NCBI GenBank assembly: GCA_022360015.1
Contig: JAKSDQ010000117.1
Span: 1-64,000 of the forward strand
Length of the DNA: 64,000 bases
Direction of reading: 5' to 3'
Source: Cytophagales bacterium
GTDB taxonomy: Bacteria > Bacteroidota > Bacteroidia > Cytophagales > Cyclobacteriaceae
The first letter of the stretch is position 1. Each line of letters begins with the position of its first letter. Position numbers and translations under genes: made by a program. The notes under the pieces were generated by a model. It did no database searches, was not told the origin of the DNA, and saw only the letters and a list, made by a program, of their open reading frames with translations. Positions 8,872 to 19,119 of the stretch are shown one piece after another.

Positions 8872-9687
8872 ATGAGAACATTTTTTTCAGGATGTTTATT
8901 AATGATAATCCTGTGTTCCAAAAGCCAGCCATTTAATTATGCAATCAGTGCCAAATCCCTCGGAATGGGCGATGCGACGGTAGCTTTTTGTGACCACTGG
9001 TCTATTTTTAATAACGTAGGCGGATTTAGCAGATCTAAGTCGGTCGTTTCTTTATTTTCAATTTACAACCGGTTCAATGTCAGCGAATTAAGCTCGCTGA
9101 ATGCAGGTTTGATATATCCTGTCGGAGCTTTCAACCTGGGTATGACCGTAAACAGGTTTGGTGACCGGCTGCATCATCAAAATCAGGTAGGACTTGCCAT
9201 AGGTCATACCCTGGGCAATACTGGCCTTGGGCTGAAGGTAAATTACCTGGTTTTCAATACCGAAGGTTATGGGAGCAGGGGCTACCTGATCGTGGAAGCC
9301 GGTAGTGTCACAGCATTGACTCCACAGCTCAGCGTGGGCATGTATGCCTTTAACATAAACCTCGCGGCATTCGGAGGACCCGCAGATAACAGATTGCCGG
9401 TATTATTCAGGGTAGGTATTTCTTATGAACCCATATCAGTCTTTGTTTTAAATGCGGAGGTTGAAAAAACGCTCTTATTTACCACCACCACAAAAATTGG
9501 GTTGCTGTACCGGGTAAAAGAAAAATTTAACATAACCAGTGGTATCCAAACCAATCCTTTTAACTATAACTTCGGAGCCGGATTCGACACCGGGAAACTT
9601 GAGATTGGTTACGCAATTACCGGCCATTCAGCATTAGGAATCTCCCACCTTTTAAGCGTAAGTTATGAATTAAAACCGGAAAGATGA
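8872..9687 (+). CDS. PorV/PorQ-like outer-membrane beta-barrel protein
   Basis: A 271-residue protein with a signal peptide (MRTFFSGCLLMIILCSKSQ). The mature start AISAKSLGMGDATVAF and the following WSIFNNVGG are typical of the PorV/PorQ and FadL-like group, in which an N-terminal stretch plugs a 14-strand barrel. Repeated LGLKVNYLVF and IGLLYRVKEK type strands support a barrel. PorV proteins shuttle type IX secretion cargo, but this one is shorter than PorV and its role is not known. Its stop overlaps the next start (ATGA), so it is translationally coupled to the helix-hairpin-helix barrel protein. Confidence 0.7.
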   Translation: MRTFFSGCLLMIILCSKSQPFNYAISAKSLGMGDATVAFCDHWSIFNNVGGFSRSKSVVSLFSIYNRFNVSELSSLNAGLIYPVGAFNLGMTVNRFGDRLHHQNQVGLAIGHTLGNTGLGLKVNYLVFNTEGYGSRGYLIVEAGSVTALTPQLSVGMYAFNINLAAFGGPADNRLPVLFRVGISYEPISVFVLNAEVEKTLLFTTTTKIGLLYRVKEKFNITSGIQTNPFNYNFGAGFDTGKLEIGYAITGHSALGISHLLSVSYELKPER

Positions 9688-11753
9688 GGCATTTTGTTTT
9701 TCTAAAACTATTATTGATACTAACTAGTGATTTAGAAGTAAACGGGCAAGCTGAATTCATTGACCGAAGCGGTGACCCACTCAACCGGGGAACAGGTCTT
9801 TTAAACATGGATGAGGGACAATACAGCGAGGAGACTGCCCGGCATTGGATCGACTTGCAGGAAAACCCGCTTGACCTTAATCAGATTACCAAAGAGGAGT
9901 TAATGTCGTTGTCACTTCTATCAATTTCTCAAATCAATAGTTTTCTGAACTATATTAAAATTCATGGTAAGTTAATTTCAATTTACGAACTGCAGGCCAT
10001 TCCGGGTTTTGATGTCAATACGATCCGCAAAATACTGCCTTTGGTTACCTTAAAGCCCTCAACCCAAAACTATGTAAGCAAACCTCTGATAAAACGCATC
10101 GGAAATGCTGATAATCATTACCTGGTTTTACGTGTAAACAAGACACTGGAAAAAAGGTCCGGGTATTATGACACGGGCAAATCTCGATTTGCCGGTTCCC
10201 CTTACCAATATTTGATCAAATATCGATCCAGCCACTCCAAAGATTTTAGTTTGGGATTAACCCTGGAGAAAGATGCGGGAGAAAAGTTTACCTGGAAACC
10301 GGGAAATCATCAGTTTGGTCCGGATTTTTGGTCATTTCATCTCACTTTACAAAACCGGGGGCGATTAAAAAACCTGACCCTTGGAGACTATAGGCTTCAG
10401 CTAGGTCAGGGAGTATTGTTTGCTGCAGGTTTTTATCCCGGCAAAGGTGCCGAAACCATCACCACCATCAGACGGAGCAATCTGGGAATTGTGCCCTACA
10501 CATCCACAACTGAACATGGATTTCTCCGGGGAGCTGCTGCCACCTATCAAATCGACCGGTTTGCCCTTACTACCTTCTACTCCAATAAACTGATTGACGC
10601 AAACCTGGAAGCGGACACTGTGGTTTCCACCTATTTAGTGAGCAGTATCAAAAAAAGTGGATTGCACCGCACTGATAGTGAAATCAGCCAGAGAAAATCG
10701 CTTCATGAAGAAGTCGGTGGTGTGAACATTTCTTATGTAAGCGATGACAAGAATTTGAGTCTGGGTCAGGTGATTAGTTTCAGCAGATACAATTTTGCAC
10801 CGGCAAGGTCCGACAAACTTTATAAAAAGTTTGAAAGCAATGATAAACTGACTGGCTACCTTGGCTGTAATTTCAGCTACAATTGGGAAAACTTTCATTT
10901 CTTTGGAGAAGGAGTTTGGGGTAGTATGGGCAAGTATGGACTGATTTTGGGAGCTTTGGGTAGTTTTTCTTCAATGGTTCAGTTCTCGTTGCTTTTCAGA
11001 AAATTTGAAACGGGCTATCATGCACCATTTAGTGACGCTTTTTCAGAAAATAGCACCAATAGCAACGAGTATGGATTTTATTGGGGATTAAAGTTATTCC
11101 CTTTCAAAAACTTTACCCTCACAGCCTTTATGGATACCTTTCAATTTCCATGGCTAAAATTTCAGGTGGACCGCCCCTCGAGCGGCAATGAACACCTGCT
11201 TTCATTTTCTTACCAATTCGCCCGGAATACGGAGATAACCGGTTTGCTACGCCAGGAAAATAAAGCAATGAATGATGCAGGAAACTCCGCGAATTTAAAC
11301 AAGGTTGTCATGCGGCAAAGAAACAACTATCAATTGAGCTTTAACCACCATATTGCTGACTTGTTGACGCTTAAAACCAATCTTCAGTGGAGCCGTTTTG
11401 AAAAAGCCGGAAACAAAAGTAAAGGTTTCTCAATGAGCCAGGATCTATACATTAATTGGCGGACATTACGTTTAAGTAGCCGGATCATGTTGTTCGATAC
11501 AGAAAACTTCGATAACCGGCACTACAGGTATGAAAGGGACTTACTTTACGCCCTGACCATACCGGCCTTTTCAGGGAGCGGATACCGTTATTACACTATG
11601 CTCCAAACCAAAATATCAAGGAATCTGACTTTTTGGGTGAAACTGGCAAAAACCATCTACTTTGACCGGATGGTCATTGGTTCGGGGACTGATCAAATCA
11701 ACGCACCTCAAAAAACAGATATCAGATGTCAATTAAGGTATTCTTTTAAATAG
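9684..11753 (+). CDS. Secreted helix-hairpin-helix protein fused to a predicted outer-membrane barrel
   Basis: A 689-residue protein with a signal peptide (MRHFVFLKLLLILTSDLEVNGQ). Residues about 50-130 form two ComEA-like helix-hairpin-helix units (LDLNQITKEELMSL and SIYELQAIPGFDVNTIRKIL). Residues 150-689 are an alternating-strand region rich in aromatic residues, ending in CQLRYSFK, as in outer-membrane barrels. ComEA units bind DNA in competence systems of other bacteria, but DNA binding has not been shown for these fused proteins. It overlaps the PorV/PorQ-like gene by four bases, so the two products probably act together at the outer membrane. Confidence 0.72.
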   Translation: MRHFVFLKLLLILTSDLEVNGQAEFIDRSGDPLNRGTGLLNMDEGQYSEETARHWIDLQENPLDLNQITKEELMSLSLLSISQINSFLNYIKIHGKLISIYELQAIPGFDVNTIRKILPLVTLKPSTQNYVSKPLIKRIGNADNHYLVLRVNKTLEKRSGYYDTGKSRFAGSPYQYLIKYRSSHSKDFSLGLTLEKDAGEKFTWKPGNHQFGPDFWSFHLTLQNRGRLKNLTLGDYRLQLGQGVLFAAGFYPGKGAETITTIRRSNLGIVPYTSTTEHGFLRGAAATYQIDRFALTTFYSNKLIDANLEADTVVSTYLVSSIKKSGLHRTDSEISQRKSLHEEVGGVNISYVSDDKNLSLGQVISFSRYNFAPARSDKLYKKFESNDKLTGYLGCNFSYNWENFHFFGEGVWGSMGKYGLILGALGSFSSMVQFSLLFRKFETGYHAPFSDAFSENSTNSNEYGFYWGLKLFPFKNFTLTAFMDTFQFPWLKFQVDRPSSGNEHLLSFSYQFARNTEITGLLRQENKAMNDAGNSANLNKVVMRQRNNYQLSFNHHIADLLTLKTNLQWSRFEKAGNKSKGFSMSQDLYINWRTLRLSSRIMLFDTENFDNRHYRYERDLLYALTIPAFSGSGYRYYTMLQTKISRNLTFWVKLAKTIYFDRMVIGSGTDQINAPQKTDIRCQLRYSFK

Positions 11754-11805
11754 GATAAAGGGAGGCATGACATTCCTGAAAAACCGGCGCTTAACCGTAA
11801 TAACA

Positions 11806-13059
11806 TCAGGCTTTTACCAGTTCAAATATGGTGATTTCGGGCTCAATACCAATTCTTCCCGGGAACCCCAGGAAGCCAAAACCACGATTTACGTAGAGAT
11901 ATTGGTTTGCTTTTTTATAAAGGTCAGCCCATTGTTTGTACATATATTGTGAGGGGCTCCATCTGAAATTAGCGGTTTCAATACCAAACTGAAAGCCATG
12001 GGTATGCCCGGCAAACATGATATCAATATCCTTGAATTCAGGCCTGACCTGTGCGTCCCAATGGCTCGGGTCATGGGAAAGTAACAGTTTTACTGCCGCA
12101 TCTTCGGCCCCTGCGTAGGCTTCACCCAATTTACCGTATTTAGGAAATCTGCCTGTTCCCCAGTTTTCAACGCCCAGGATGGCCAGCTTTTCTCCACCCA
12201 TCTCTACGATATGGTTTTCGTTATTTAATAAATTCCACCCAAGTAGTTTGTGTGCATGGTGCATATCGCTAAGGTTTTGTGCCTTTTCCTTCCCACTGGG
12301 CCAGGCCCTGTAATTTCCATAGTCGTGATTCCCCAAGGTAGAAAATACCCCAAGTGGTGCCTTTACCTTTTTGAAAATATCAATATAATTATTTACTTCC
12401 TTGGTTTCATTATTCACAAGATCACCGGTAAAAAAGATTAAATCTGTCTTCTGCTGACTCAGCAGTTCTATACCTCCTAATACTGATTTCCTGTCAAAAA
12501 AGCTGCCGGAGTGTACATCAGAAATCTGCCCTATCCGGATCCCATGGAAGGAATCCGGAAGATGGGGCAGTTTTATTTTTTTAAACACTATCCGGTAATT
12601 GTGAACACCATTGACCACTCCGAAACTTAAGGTGGTAAAAGGTAATGCTGCTGTCGCTACCGCAGCCTTCTTGATAAACTCCCCTCTGGTCATTTCCGAA
12701 CCAGTCTTTTTGTTCTCACTGCTAACCACCGCTTTCTTATTAAAAAAAAGGTTTTGCATCCCCTCAATTATACCTCCCATAAAAGTGATCATCATAATGA
12801 TACCCTTGGAAAAATAACTGATGAACAGAAACGCCATTAAAATCGAACGTTGATGAAAATTCAACAACGTGGTGCCGGTAAAGTGATATACAAAAAGACC
12901 GAGAATAGACAGCAGGGAAACCAACCAGAAACCCACAGCAAAAATTCTTAAAAACCGGGGAGAAAGGTTTTTAAAGAAAATCTTTATGGCACTATGGGCA
13001 TAAAGGTCTACAATGATTAAAATAATCGCTAAGATTGGTATGACCAGCAATTTATTCAT
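11806..13059 (-). CDS. Membrane-anchored metallophosphoesterase, YkuE-like
   Basis: A 417-residue protein. The first ~110 residues contain four hydrophobic segments, then a basic linker and another hydrophobic segment (AAVATAALPFTTLSFG), followed by a calcineurin-type phosphoesterase domain. The metal-binding motifs are visible: GQISDVHSG, FFTGDLVNN, LGNHDYG, LLSHDPSHWD and FAGHTHGFQFG. The catalytic domain is probably outside the cytoplasm. YkuE-type enzymes act on phospholipid or UDP-sugar substrates, but the substrate here cannot be told. It converges on the helix-hairpin-helix gene and is separated from the RND pump by 48 bases. Confidence 0.88.
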   Translation of the reverse strand: MNKLLVIPILAIILIIVDLYAHSAIKIFFKNLSPRFLRIFAVGFWLVSLLSILGLFVYHFTGTTLLNFHQRSILMAFLFISYFSKGIIMMITFMGGIIEGMQNLFFNKKAVVSSENKKTGSEMTRGEFIKKAAVATAALPFTTLSFGVVNGVHNYRIVFKKIKLPHLPDSFHGIRIGQISDVHSGSFFDRKSVLGGIELLSQQKTDLIFFTGDLVNNETKEVNNYIDIFKKVKAPLGVFSTLGNHDYGNYRAWPSGKEKAQNLSDMHHAHKLLGWNLLNNENHIVEMGGEKLAILGVENWGTGRFPKYGKLGEAYAGAEDAAVKLLLSHDPSHWDAQVRPEFKDIDIMFAGHTHGFQFGIETANFRWSPSQYMYKQWADLYKKANQYLYVNRGFGFLGFPGRIGIEPEITIFELVKA

Positions 13060-13107
13060 AAGCTAACCCGGATCGCATCATTTGATGACAATTTGACAGA
13101 CAATTAA

Positions 13108-16100
13108 CTAACTCACACCAAGCCTACGATTTATCTTGGCAAAGAATTGATACATAATAGGAACGATGACGAGCGTTAAAAAGGTTGCAAAAGTCAGGCC
13201 AAAAATGATGGTCCATGACATAGGCCCCCAAAATACAACATTATCACCACCCAGATAAAAATCTGCATCATAAGTGGTAAAGAACTTTATAAAATCAATG
13301 TTGATACCTACCGCCAATGGAATCAGACCGAGTATAGTGGTAATCGCTGTCAGCAACACAGGCCGTAATCTGGTCCTTCCTGCTTCAGCTATGGCCTCAT
13401 TGATGTATTTAAACTCAAGCCTTTCAACACCTAGCTCCACCTGTTTCCTTTTACGGATTAGTTCTATAAAATCAATGAGCACAATGGCATTGTTCACCAC
13501 CACCCCTGCCAGGGAAATGATGCCGATCATAGTCATGATGATAACAAATTCCATTTTGAACACAAATAATCCCAGGAATACTCCGACAGTACTTAAAACC
13601 ACCGATGACATAATGATAAACGGCGTCGTACCTTTGTTAAACTGGGCAACGATTATGAGGAAAATAATAAATACGGCCAGAATTAAAGCTTGTGACAAAA
13701 AAGCCATTTCTTCCTGCTGTTTTTCCTGCTCACCGCCAAACCTGTATTCATATCCTAAAGGCATAGCATAATCTGTCAGTAAGGCCTGAATTTGAGCATT
13801 GATCTCAGTGGGGTTATAACCGCCTACCACATTTGAATAAATGGTGATAACCCTGTCGAGATCTTTTCTTCTTACTGACCCATACGTTGAACTGAGTTCA
13901 ACTTCAGCCACCGAGGAAATAGGCACCTGCATCATACGGCCATTTACCTGGTTCCTGAAAGTAATGTTCTTATTTCTAAGGGCCTCCATATCATATCGAT
14001 AGGCATCATCCAATCGAAGTTGTATTTCGTAGTCATCCTCACCCTGTTTAAACTTGGAAATTTCCTTGCCGAACAAAGAGGTTCTCACTTCATTGGCTAT
14101 GGAGGAAGTGGACAAGCCAAATCTACGGGCCTTTTCCCGGTCAATATTGATGAGCAGTTCCGGTTTTCCGGTTTGCAGATCACTTTGTAGTTTTTCAATG
14201 CCCTCAATGCCCGATTGGTTAATCAGGTTTTTCATGTTCTCTACAATATCGATTAAAGTCTCGAGGTCTTCACCGGAGACTTCAATATTGATCGGTTTAC
14301 CGGCAGGCGGTCCGGCGGCATCTTTATCTACCGTGATGCTGACTCCCGGGTAACCGGCTACAGTTACACGTATTTTTTCCATCACATCCTTGGTATTGAT
14401 TCCATCCCGGTCTTTGAATTCCACGAAGTTAACGGTAATCCTTGCCTTATTCGGTGTGTCAGACTGCCCAAAAGCCGAGGGGTCATTTGGGTCGGCGGTG
14501 TCTTGTCCTACTTTGGAAATAACCGACTCTACAATATTGCTGTACGGGTTAATGACATTTAATACCTTCTGCTCAATATCTCTGGTAAAAGCGTTTGTTT
14601 TTTCAATGTCCGTTCCTATAGGAAATTCTATAAAGACATTGACGTACTTAGGCATATTTTCAGGAAAGAAGAGTACTTTGGGTGGCCTTAACATATTTAG
14701 CCCGATCGATATGAACATTAGTAACACAGTTCCCCAAAAGAAGAACCAGGGCCGGTAACCTTTCAAGGCGAATTCCAGCGTACGCGAGTACAGATTTTCC
14801 AACCACGGCAAAAACCTCCGTTGAAAGCGCCGGCTGGAAGGAATCAGCAAGTATACATTCAACAACACCAACAGCCCGAAAAGAATCGCGATATTGCCGA
14901 GGGCTGTCGCGCCCAGCACCAGAAAAAGGATGCCGATAACAAAGCTTATCAGTACCATTTTCCATATTTTGGTATGATTGGTTTGCTCCCCTTTGTCAAT
15001 GCGCATAAAGGTTGAAATCAAAACCGGGTTAATCACCAGGGCCACAAACAGGGAAGAAGCCAGGGTGATGATCACACCAAAGGGCAGATATTTCATAAAC
15101 TCTCCCATCAATCCCGGCCATAAAGCCAATGGTATAAAAGCTGCAAGCGTAGTGGCGGTAGAAGTAATGATAGGCCACGCTACCTCTCCTACGCCCAGTT
15201 TGGTCGCCTCCCAGGGTTTCATGCCTGACTCCATGAGCCTGTACACATTTTCTACGATCACAATCCCATTGTCCACCAACATACCCAGGGCCAGGATCAA
15301 AGCAAATAGAATCATCATATTGATAGTAATACCAAAAGCACCCAGGATCAGAAAGCAAATAAACATGGATACCGGAATCGCAATACCCACAAACAGGGCG
15401 TTTCTGGTTCCCAGAAAAAACAACAGTACCAATACCACCAAGATTACCCCTGAGATAATGTTGTTTTCAAGACTGTTTACCATCTCTCTCGTCATTTCGC
15501 TCTGATCATTGGTAATGGATATTTCCAGACCTTCGGGAAATTGCTGTTTCATTTCGTCCAGCACGGCATTAATTTTATCTGTAGCGATCAACAGGTTTTC
15601 TCCGCTACTTTTGATGACATCTACCGAAACTACCGGTTTCAAGGCTAATCTTGCATAGCTCTCCTTTTCGCGGTAATCAAATTGTATCTGGGCTACATCC
15701 CTGAGGTACACAATTCTGTTATCTTCATTTTTGACAACGATATCCAGCATCTCTTCGGGATCGTCAAACTCTCCCACTACACGAATACTTCTCCTGATGT
15801 TACCTTCGCGGATATTTCCGGCAGAAGACGTAACATTTTCAGCCCGGATGGCATTTTCTATGTCTTCAAAATTTACCATTCTGGCATCCATCAGATAAGG
15901 GTCTGCCATAATCTTCACCTCTTTTTCATCTACCCCCCTGATTTCAACCGAGGAGATTTCCGATATTTTTTCAAGTTCATCTTCCAGCTCCTCCGCATAA
16001 TCTTCCAATCTTTCCAGGCTGTAATTACCCGAAAGGTTAATATTCATGATAGGAAATTCCGAGAAGTTCATTTCAAACACATCCGGATCCTGGTCGAGAT

Positions 16101-16533
16101 CGGTTGGCAGATCGGGTTTGGCCTGGTCTACCGCATCTTTCACCTTTTGCAGGGCGTCGTCGATATCGATGTCAGGATCAAATTCAACGATAATGGTAGA
16201 GTAATCCTGTACGGAAGTGGACTTAATATTGTCAATTTCTGAAATATCGTTTATCTCCTTTTCCAGTGGTCTTGTAACAAGGTTTTCAATATCCACCGGC
16301 GAATTGCCCGGATAAGGGGTTCCTACATATACCATAGGCTGTTCTACCTCCGGATAACTGTCTTTTGGCAGGGTGATATAGGAATTAATGCCCATGAGGA
16401 CAATAATCACCAGCAAAATAAATACAGTGTTTTTGTTCCTGAGGGCCAGTGAGGTTAATTTGAACTCCTTATCTATTTTGTTCGACTCAATATTTTTTTT
16501 GTTAGATTCAATATTTTTATGATCCTCTGACAT
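13108..16533 (-). CDS. RND multidrug/metabolite efflux pump, inner-membrane subunit
   Basis: A 1141-residue proton-driven transporter of the AcrB/HAE1 type. The two halves each carry a large periplasmic domain and six membrane segments. The TM4 motif LALGMLVDNGIVIVENVYR has one of the two usual aspartates replaced by Asn. Other motifs are GVVVNNAIVLIDF in the second half and GRTRLRPVLLTAITTILGL. The cytoplasmic N-terminus carries a tandem KNIESNK duplication. The protein is about 90 residues longer than AcrB, with an extra hydrophobic stretch in the middle (about 515-560). It is the last gene of a tetR-tolC-adaptor-pump operon. Confidence 0.95.
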   Translation of the reverse strand: MSEDHKNIESNKKNIESNKIDKEFKLTSLALRNKNTVFILLVIIVLMGINSYITLPKDSYPEVEQPMVYVGTPYPGNSPVDIENLVTRPLEKEINDISEIDNIKSTSVQDYSTIIVEFDPDIDIDDALQKVKDAVDQAKPDLPTDLDQDPDVFEMNFSEFPIMNINLSGNYSLERLEDYAEELEDELEKISEISSVEIRGVDEKEVKIMADPYLMDARMVNFEDIENAIRAENVTSSAGNIREGNIRRSIRVVGEFDDPEEMLDIVVKNEDNRIVYLRDVAQIQFDYREKESYARLALKPVVSVDVIKSSGENLLIATDKINAVLDEMKQQFPEGLEISITNDQSEMTREMVNSLENNIISGVILVVLVLLFFLGTRNALFVGIAIPVSMFICFLILGAFGITINMMILFALILALGMLVDNGIVIVENVYRLMESGMKPWEATKLGVGEVAWPIITSTATTLAAFIPLALWPGLMGEFMKYLPFGVIITLASSLFVALVINPVLISTFMRIDKGEQTNHTKIWKMVLISFVIGILFLVLGATALGNIAILFGLLVLLNVYLLIPSSRRFQRRFLPWLENLYSRTLEFALKGYRPWFFFWGTVLLMFISIGLNMLRPPKVLFFPENMPKYVNVFIEFPIGTDIEKTNAFTRDIEQKVLNVINPYSNIVESVISKVGQDTADPNDPSAFGQSDTPNKARITVNFVEFKDRDGINTKDVMEKIRVTVAGYPGVSITVDKDAAGPPAGKPINIEVSGEDLETLIDIVENMKNLINQSGIEGIEKLQSDLQTGKPELLINIDREKARRFGLSTSSIANEVRTSLFGKEISKFKQGEDDYEIQLRLDDAYRYDMEALRNKNITFRNQVNGRMMQVPISSVAEVELSSTYGSVRRKDLDRVITIYSNVVGGYNPTEINAQIQALLTDYAMPLGYEYRFGGEQEKQQEEMAFLSQALILAVFIIFLIIVAQFNKGTTPFIIMSSVVLSTVGVFLGLFVFKMEFVIIMTMIGIISLAGVVVNNAIVLIDFIELIRKRKQVELGVERLEFKYINEAIAEAGRTRLRPVLLTAITTILGLIPLAVGINIDFIKFFTTYDADFYLGGDNVVFWGPMSWTIIFGLTFATFLTLVIVPIMYQFFAKINRRLGVS

Positions 16534-16553
16534 AATTTAAATCTGTTAAAATA

Positions 16554-17711
16554 TTATAAATTGGCGGTTCGGGTTGACTTTTCAGCGAATTTAACAGGAA
16601 TACCATCATTTAAATCCCGGTACCCCTCCAGCACAATCGTGTCATTTTTACCCAAACCTTCGACAACTTCTGTTTGGCCATCCTGTGTCTTACCGGCTTC
16701 AATGCTTCGTCTTCTCGCGACCATTATATTATGCTCTTTGTCCACTACATACAAATATTTTCCGGTAGCGTCGGTAAGAATGATTTCACTTGGTACAAGT
16801 ATGGCTTCCGGCACTTCGTAATCGGTTAATCGTAGCACTACCACCTGATTGGGTTTTACATTAAAGTCAGTTTTTTGAAGCGCTGCCTCGATTCTAAACG
16901 TTCTGTTTTCAGGATCGATTACCTGCCCTACCGCGGTAATTTTACTGAAATAGGTTCTGTTTTGAATCGGAAAATTCAGTGTCACTGAGTCTCCTCTTTT
17001 AAAGGCCCCTAAAAACCGCTCCGAAATATCGGCTTCGACATACATCGACTCAGGACTTACCATCCTGACCAGTGGTAATCCCGGTTGCGCCATTTCGCCT
17101 AACTTGGCCGGGAGGTCATCGATCCTGCCGTCAAATGGTGCCTTCACAATCGATTGACTGAGTTGAGAGTTGGTCGTAGCCAGTTTTCTCTCTAATGACT
17201 CCTTATTGTTCTTAGCTTCCAGGTATTGGATTTCCGTACCAATATTCTTACTCCATAACCTTTCCTGCTTTTCATAAACGGTGGTTGCCAATTCAAGCGA
17301 AGTTTTTAATTCTGCAATATTGTTCCTGATAATATCCGCATCCAAAGTAAGCAACACTTGTCCTTTGGATACATTTTGGCCCTCCCGCACTTTTATACCT
17401 TCAATTCGGCCCATGGTTTCAGCACTAATCATAACATTCTTTCTCGAAGCTACCGATCCCCTCACCTTGATCTGGTGCCTGAATGGAACCAGTTGCACTT
17501 TTTGTGAAGAGACCAGTACAGCATTTTGTACCACTGTAGTGGTGTCCAGTATCGATATTTCTTCTTCCAGCGCTGAGATTTTTTGCTGCAATTCAGACAA
17601 TGCACTTTTAGCCTCGGCTAATTCCGCCTTTTTGGCATCTAAATCTGTGCCCGTCTGGCAACCAAAAAAAGTGGAGATAATAATTGCTATGATTAAAATA
17701 GTATTTTTCAT
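16554..17711 (-). CDS. RND efflux periplasmic adaptor lipoprotein
   Basis: A 385-residue membrane fusion protein linking the pump to TolC. The lipobox STFFGC makes it a lipoprotein. Directly after the lipid anchor comes a short coiled coil (about 25-55, KAELAEAKSALSELQQKISA). Next is the split biotinyl-lipoyl domain (GRIEGIKVREGQNVSKGQ and IVKAPFDGRIDDLPAKLGE) flanking a longer hairpin, then a beta-barrel domain and a membrane-proximal domain. The extra coiled coil before the lipoyl half is not standard for AcrA but occurs in Bacteroidota adaptors. The gap to the pump gene is 20 bases. Confidence 0.94.
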   Translation of the reverse strand: MKNTILIIAIIISTFFGCQTGTDLDAKKAELAEAKSALSELQQKISALEEEISILDTTTVVQNAVLVSSQKVQLVPFRHQIKVRGSVASRKNVMISAETMGRIEGIKVREGQNVSKGQVLLTLDADIIRNNIAELKTSLELATTVYEKQERLWSKNIGTEIQYLEAKNNKESLERKLATTNSQLSQSIVKAPFDGRIDDLPAKLGEMAQPGLPLVRMVSPESMYVEADISERFLGAFKRGDSVTLNFPIQNRTYFSKITAVGQVIDPENRTFRIEAALQKTDFNVKPNQVVVLRLTDYEVPEAILVPSEIILTDATGKYLYVVDKEHNIMVARRRSIEAGKTQDGQTEVVEGLGKNDTIVLEGYRDLNDGIPVKFAEKSTRTANL

Positions 17712-17745
17712 TACGTATTCAATTTAATAATTGCGGTTTTCCTAT

Positions 17746-19104
17746 TTATTTTAGAAGTTTTCCCAATACTCTTTCCAACTCAACCTTGCCAATTAAGGCA
17801 TTGTAGAGGGCCTCGTAGTAATTATTTTCCGCCTCACGATAATCGGTGGTAGCATCCAGCACCTCGGTATTGGCACCAACCCCCTCCGTATATTTTATCT
17901 TGGCTACATCGTAAACCTCCTTTGACAATTCCATGTTTTCTCTCTGTGCTTCCAAATTTTCTATGTTTACTCTTAACTGATTCTGGGCCTGATTAATTTC
18001 CAGGTCAATGTTGTCTTTAAGCAAAGAAATCTGATTGTCAATTTGCTGAATCTGCAACTTGTCCTGCTGTATTTTGTACTTTTTTCTTAAACCGTCAAAC
18101 ACCGGCACATTTATAGCCAGGCCTACATTACCATTGTTCAACCACCGGTCATTAAAGTCAAACAATTGGTCAGAAAGATTGGTACCTGTATTATAGCCAA
18201 AATTGGCAAACAAATCAATCTTTGGCAGGTATTGTACCTGGTTATTTTTTCTTTGTAATTCCGCCAACTGACGATTGGTTAAGAGCTGTGAATATTCGAT
18301 ACGATCGGAATAATCAAAATCAGCCACCTCCTGCTGTTTATATTCAAAAATAATATCACTTATCTTGTCAGCCAGGGATATGGGTTGCCTAACCGGGTAA
18401 CCCATCTGAAACTTTAGCAGATCATAGCTTGATCTCAATACTTCCTCTGCATTTTTAACCGAGATTCTGGTATTGTTAACCAGCACCTTCACCCGGTTTA
18501 CCTCGATTTTTTCAGCAAACCCGTTTTCATATAATATAGAAGTTTCATTCAGAAGGGTGTCATATCGCTTCAGGGTGACCTTTAGCAGATCATATCTGTC
18601 CTGGCTTACCAGGGTAACATAGTAGGCCTTAGTAACCGCGTCCACCACATCTATTTTGGATTTGATGTGGTCTTTTTCACTAAGTTCCTTGAAAGTCCTC
18701 GCCGCCCGCAAACCGACGAAATAAGAACCATCAAATACCATTTGCCTAAGATTAAGCCCGGCATTTCCTTCGTACTGCAACCCAAAAGCAATTTCGACCT
18801 CTGTTCCTTCCGGAGCAGTCGGATCAAAATTACTTGCATCCACAATAGATCTTCTGACCCTGTAGTTGTTGGTTACGTCCGCATCCAGGTTTATCTGGGG
18901 CAAGCCGTCCGCGGTGGTTTCCCCTACCTGGGCCTTGGCAATGCCTTTATCTAAATCTGTATTTAAAACCTCCTTATTATTTTTCAGCGCATAATCAATG
19001 CAATCCTGCAATGAAAATCCGGTTGCCTGACGCTCATTTTGAGCAAACAAGCCTGCCGGAATAATGAGCGCAAAAATTAAACTATTTATTTTGAGTAATT
19101 TCAT
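17746..19104 (-). CDS. TolC-family outer-membrane efflux channel
   Basis: A 452-residue protein with a signal peptide (MKLLKINSLIFALIIPAGLFAQ) and two related halves of long helices with Gln/Asn/Leu-rich heptads, typical of the outer membrane efflux protein family. Motifs include FSLQDCIDYALKNNKEV at the start and YTEGVGANTEVLDATTDYRE in the second half. It supplies the outer-membrane duct for the RND pump. It lies 16 bases after the tetR stop and 34 bases before the adaptor. Confidence 0.94.
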   Translation of the reverse strand: MKLLKINSLIFALIIPAGLFAQNERQATGFSLQDCIDYALKNNKEVLNTDLDKGIAKAQVGETTADGLPQINLDADVTNNYRVRRSIVDASNFDPTAPEGTEVEIAFGLQYEGNAGLNLRQMVFDGSYFVGLRAARTFKELSEKDHIKSKIDVVDAVTKAYYVTLVSQDRYDLLKVTLKRYDTLLNETSILYENGFAEKIEVNRVKVLVNNTRISVKNAEEVLRSSYDLLKFQMGYPVRQPISLADKISDIIFEYKQQEVADFDYSDRIEYSQLLTNRQLAELQRKNNQVQYLPKIDLFANFGYNTGTNLSDQLFDFNDRWLNNGNVGLAINVPVFDGLRKKYKIQQDKLQIQQIDNQISLLKDNIDLEINQAQNQLRVNIENLEAQRENMELSKEVYDVAKIKYTEGVGANTEVLDATTDYREAENNYYEALYNALIGKVELERVLGKLLK

Positions 19105-19119
19105 GCTATAAAAGCTTTT

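Noticed and set aside
15682-16242. 186-codon frame opposite the RND pump
   Set aside because: The pump frame is strongly supported by family motifs; the antisense frame shows none.
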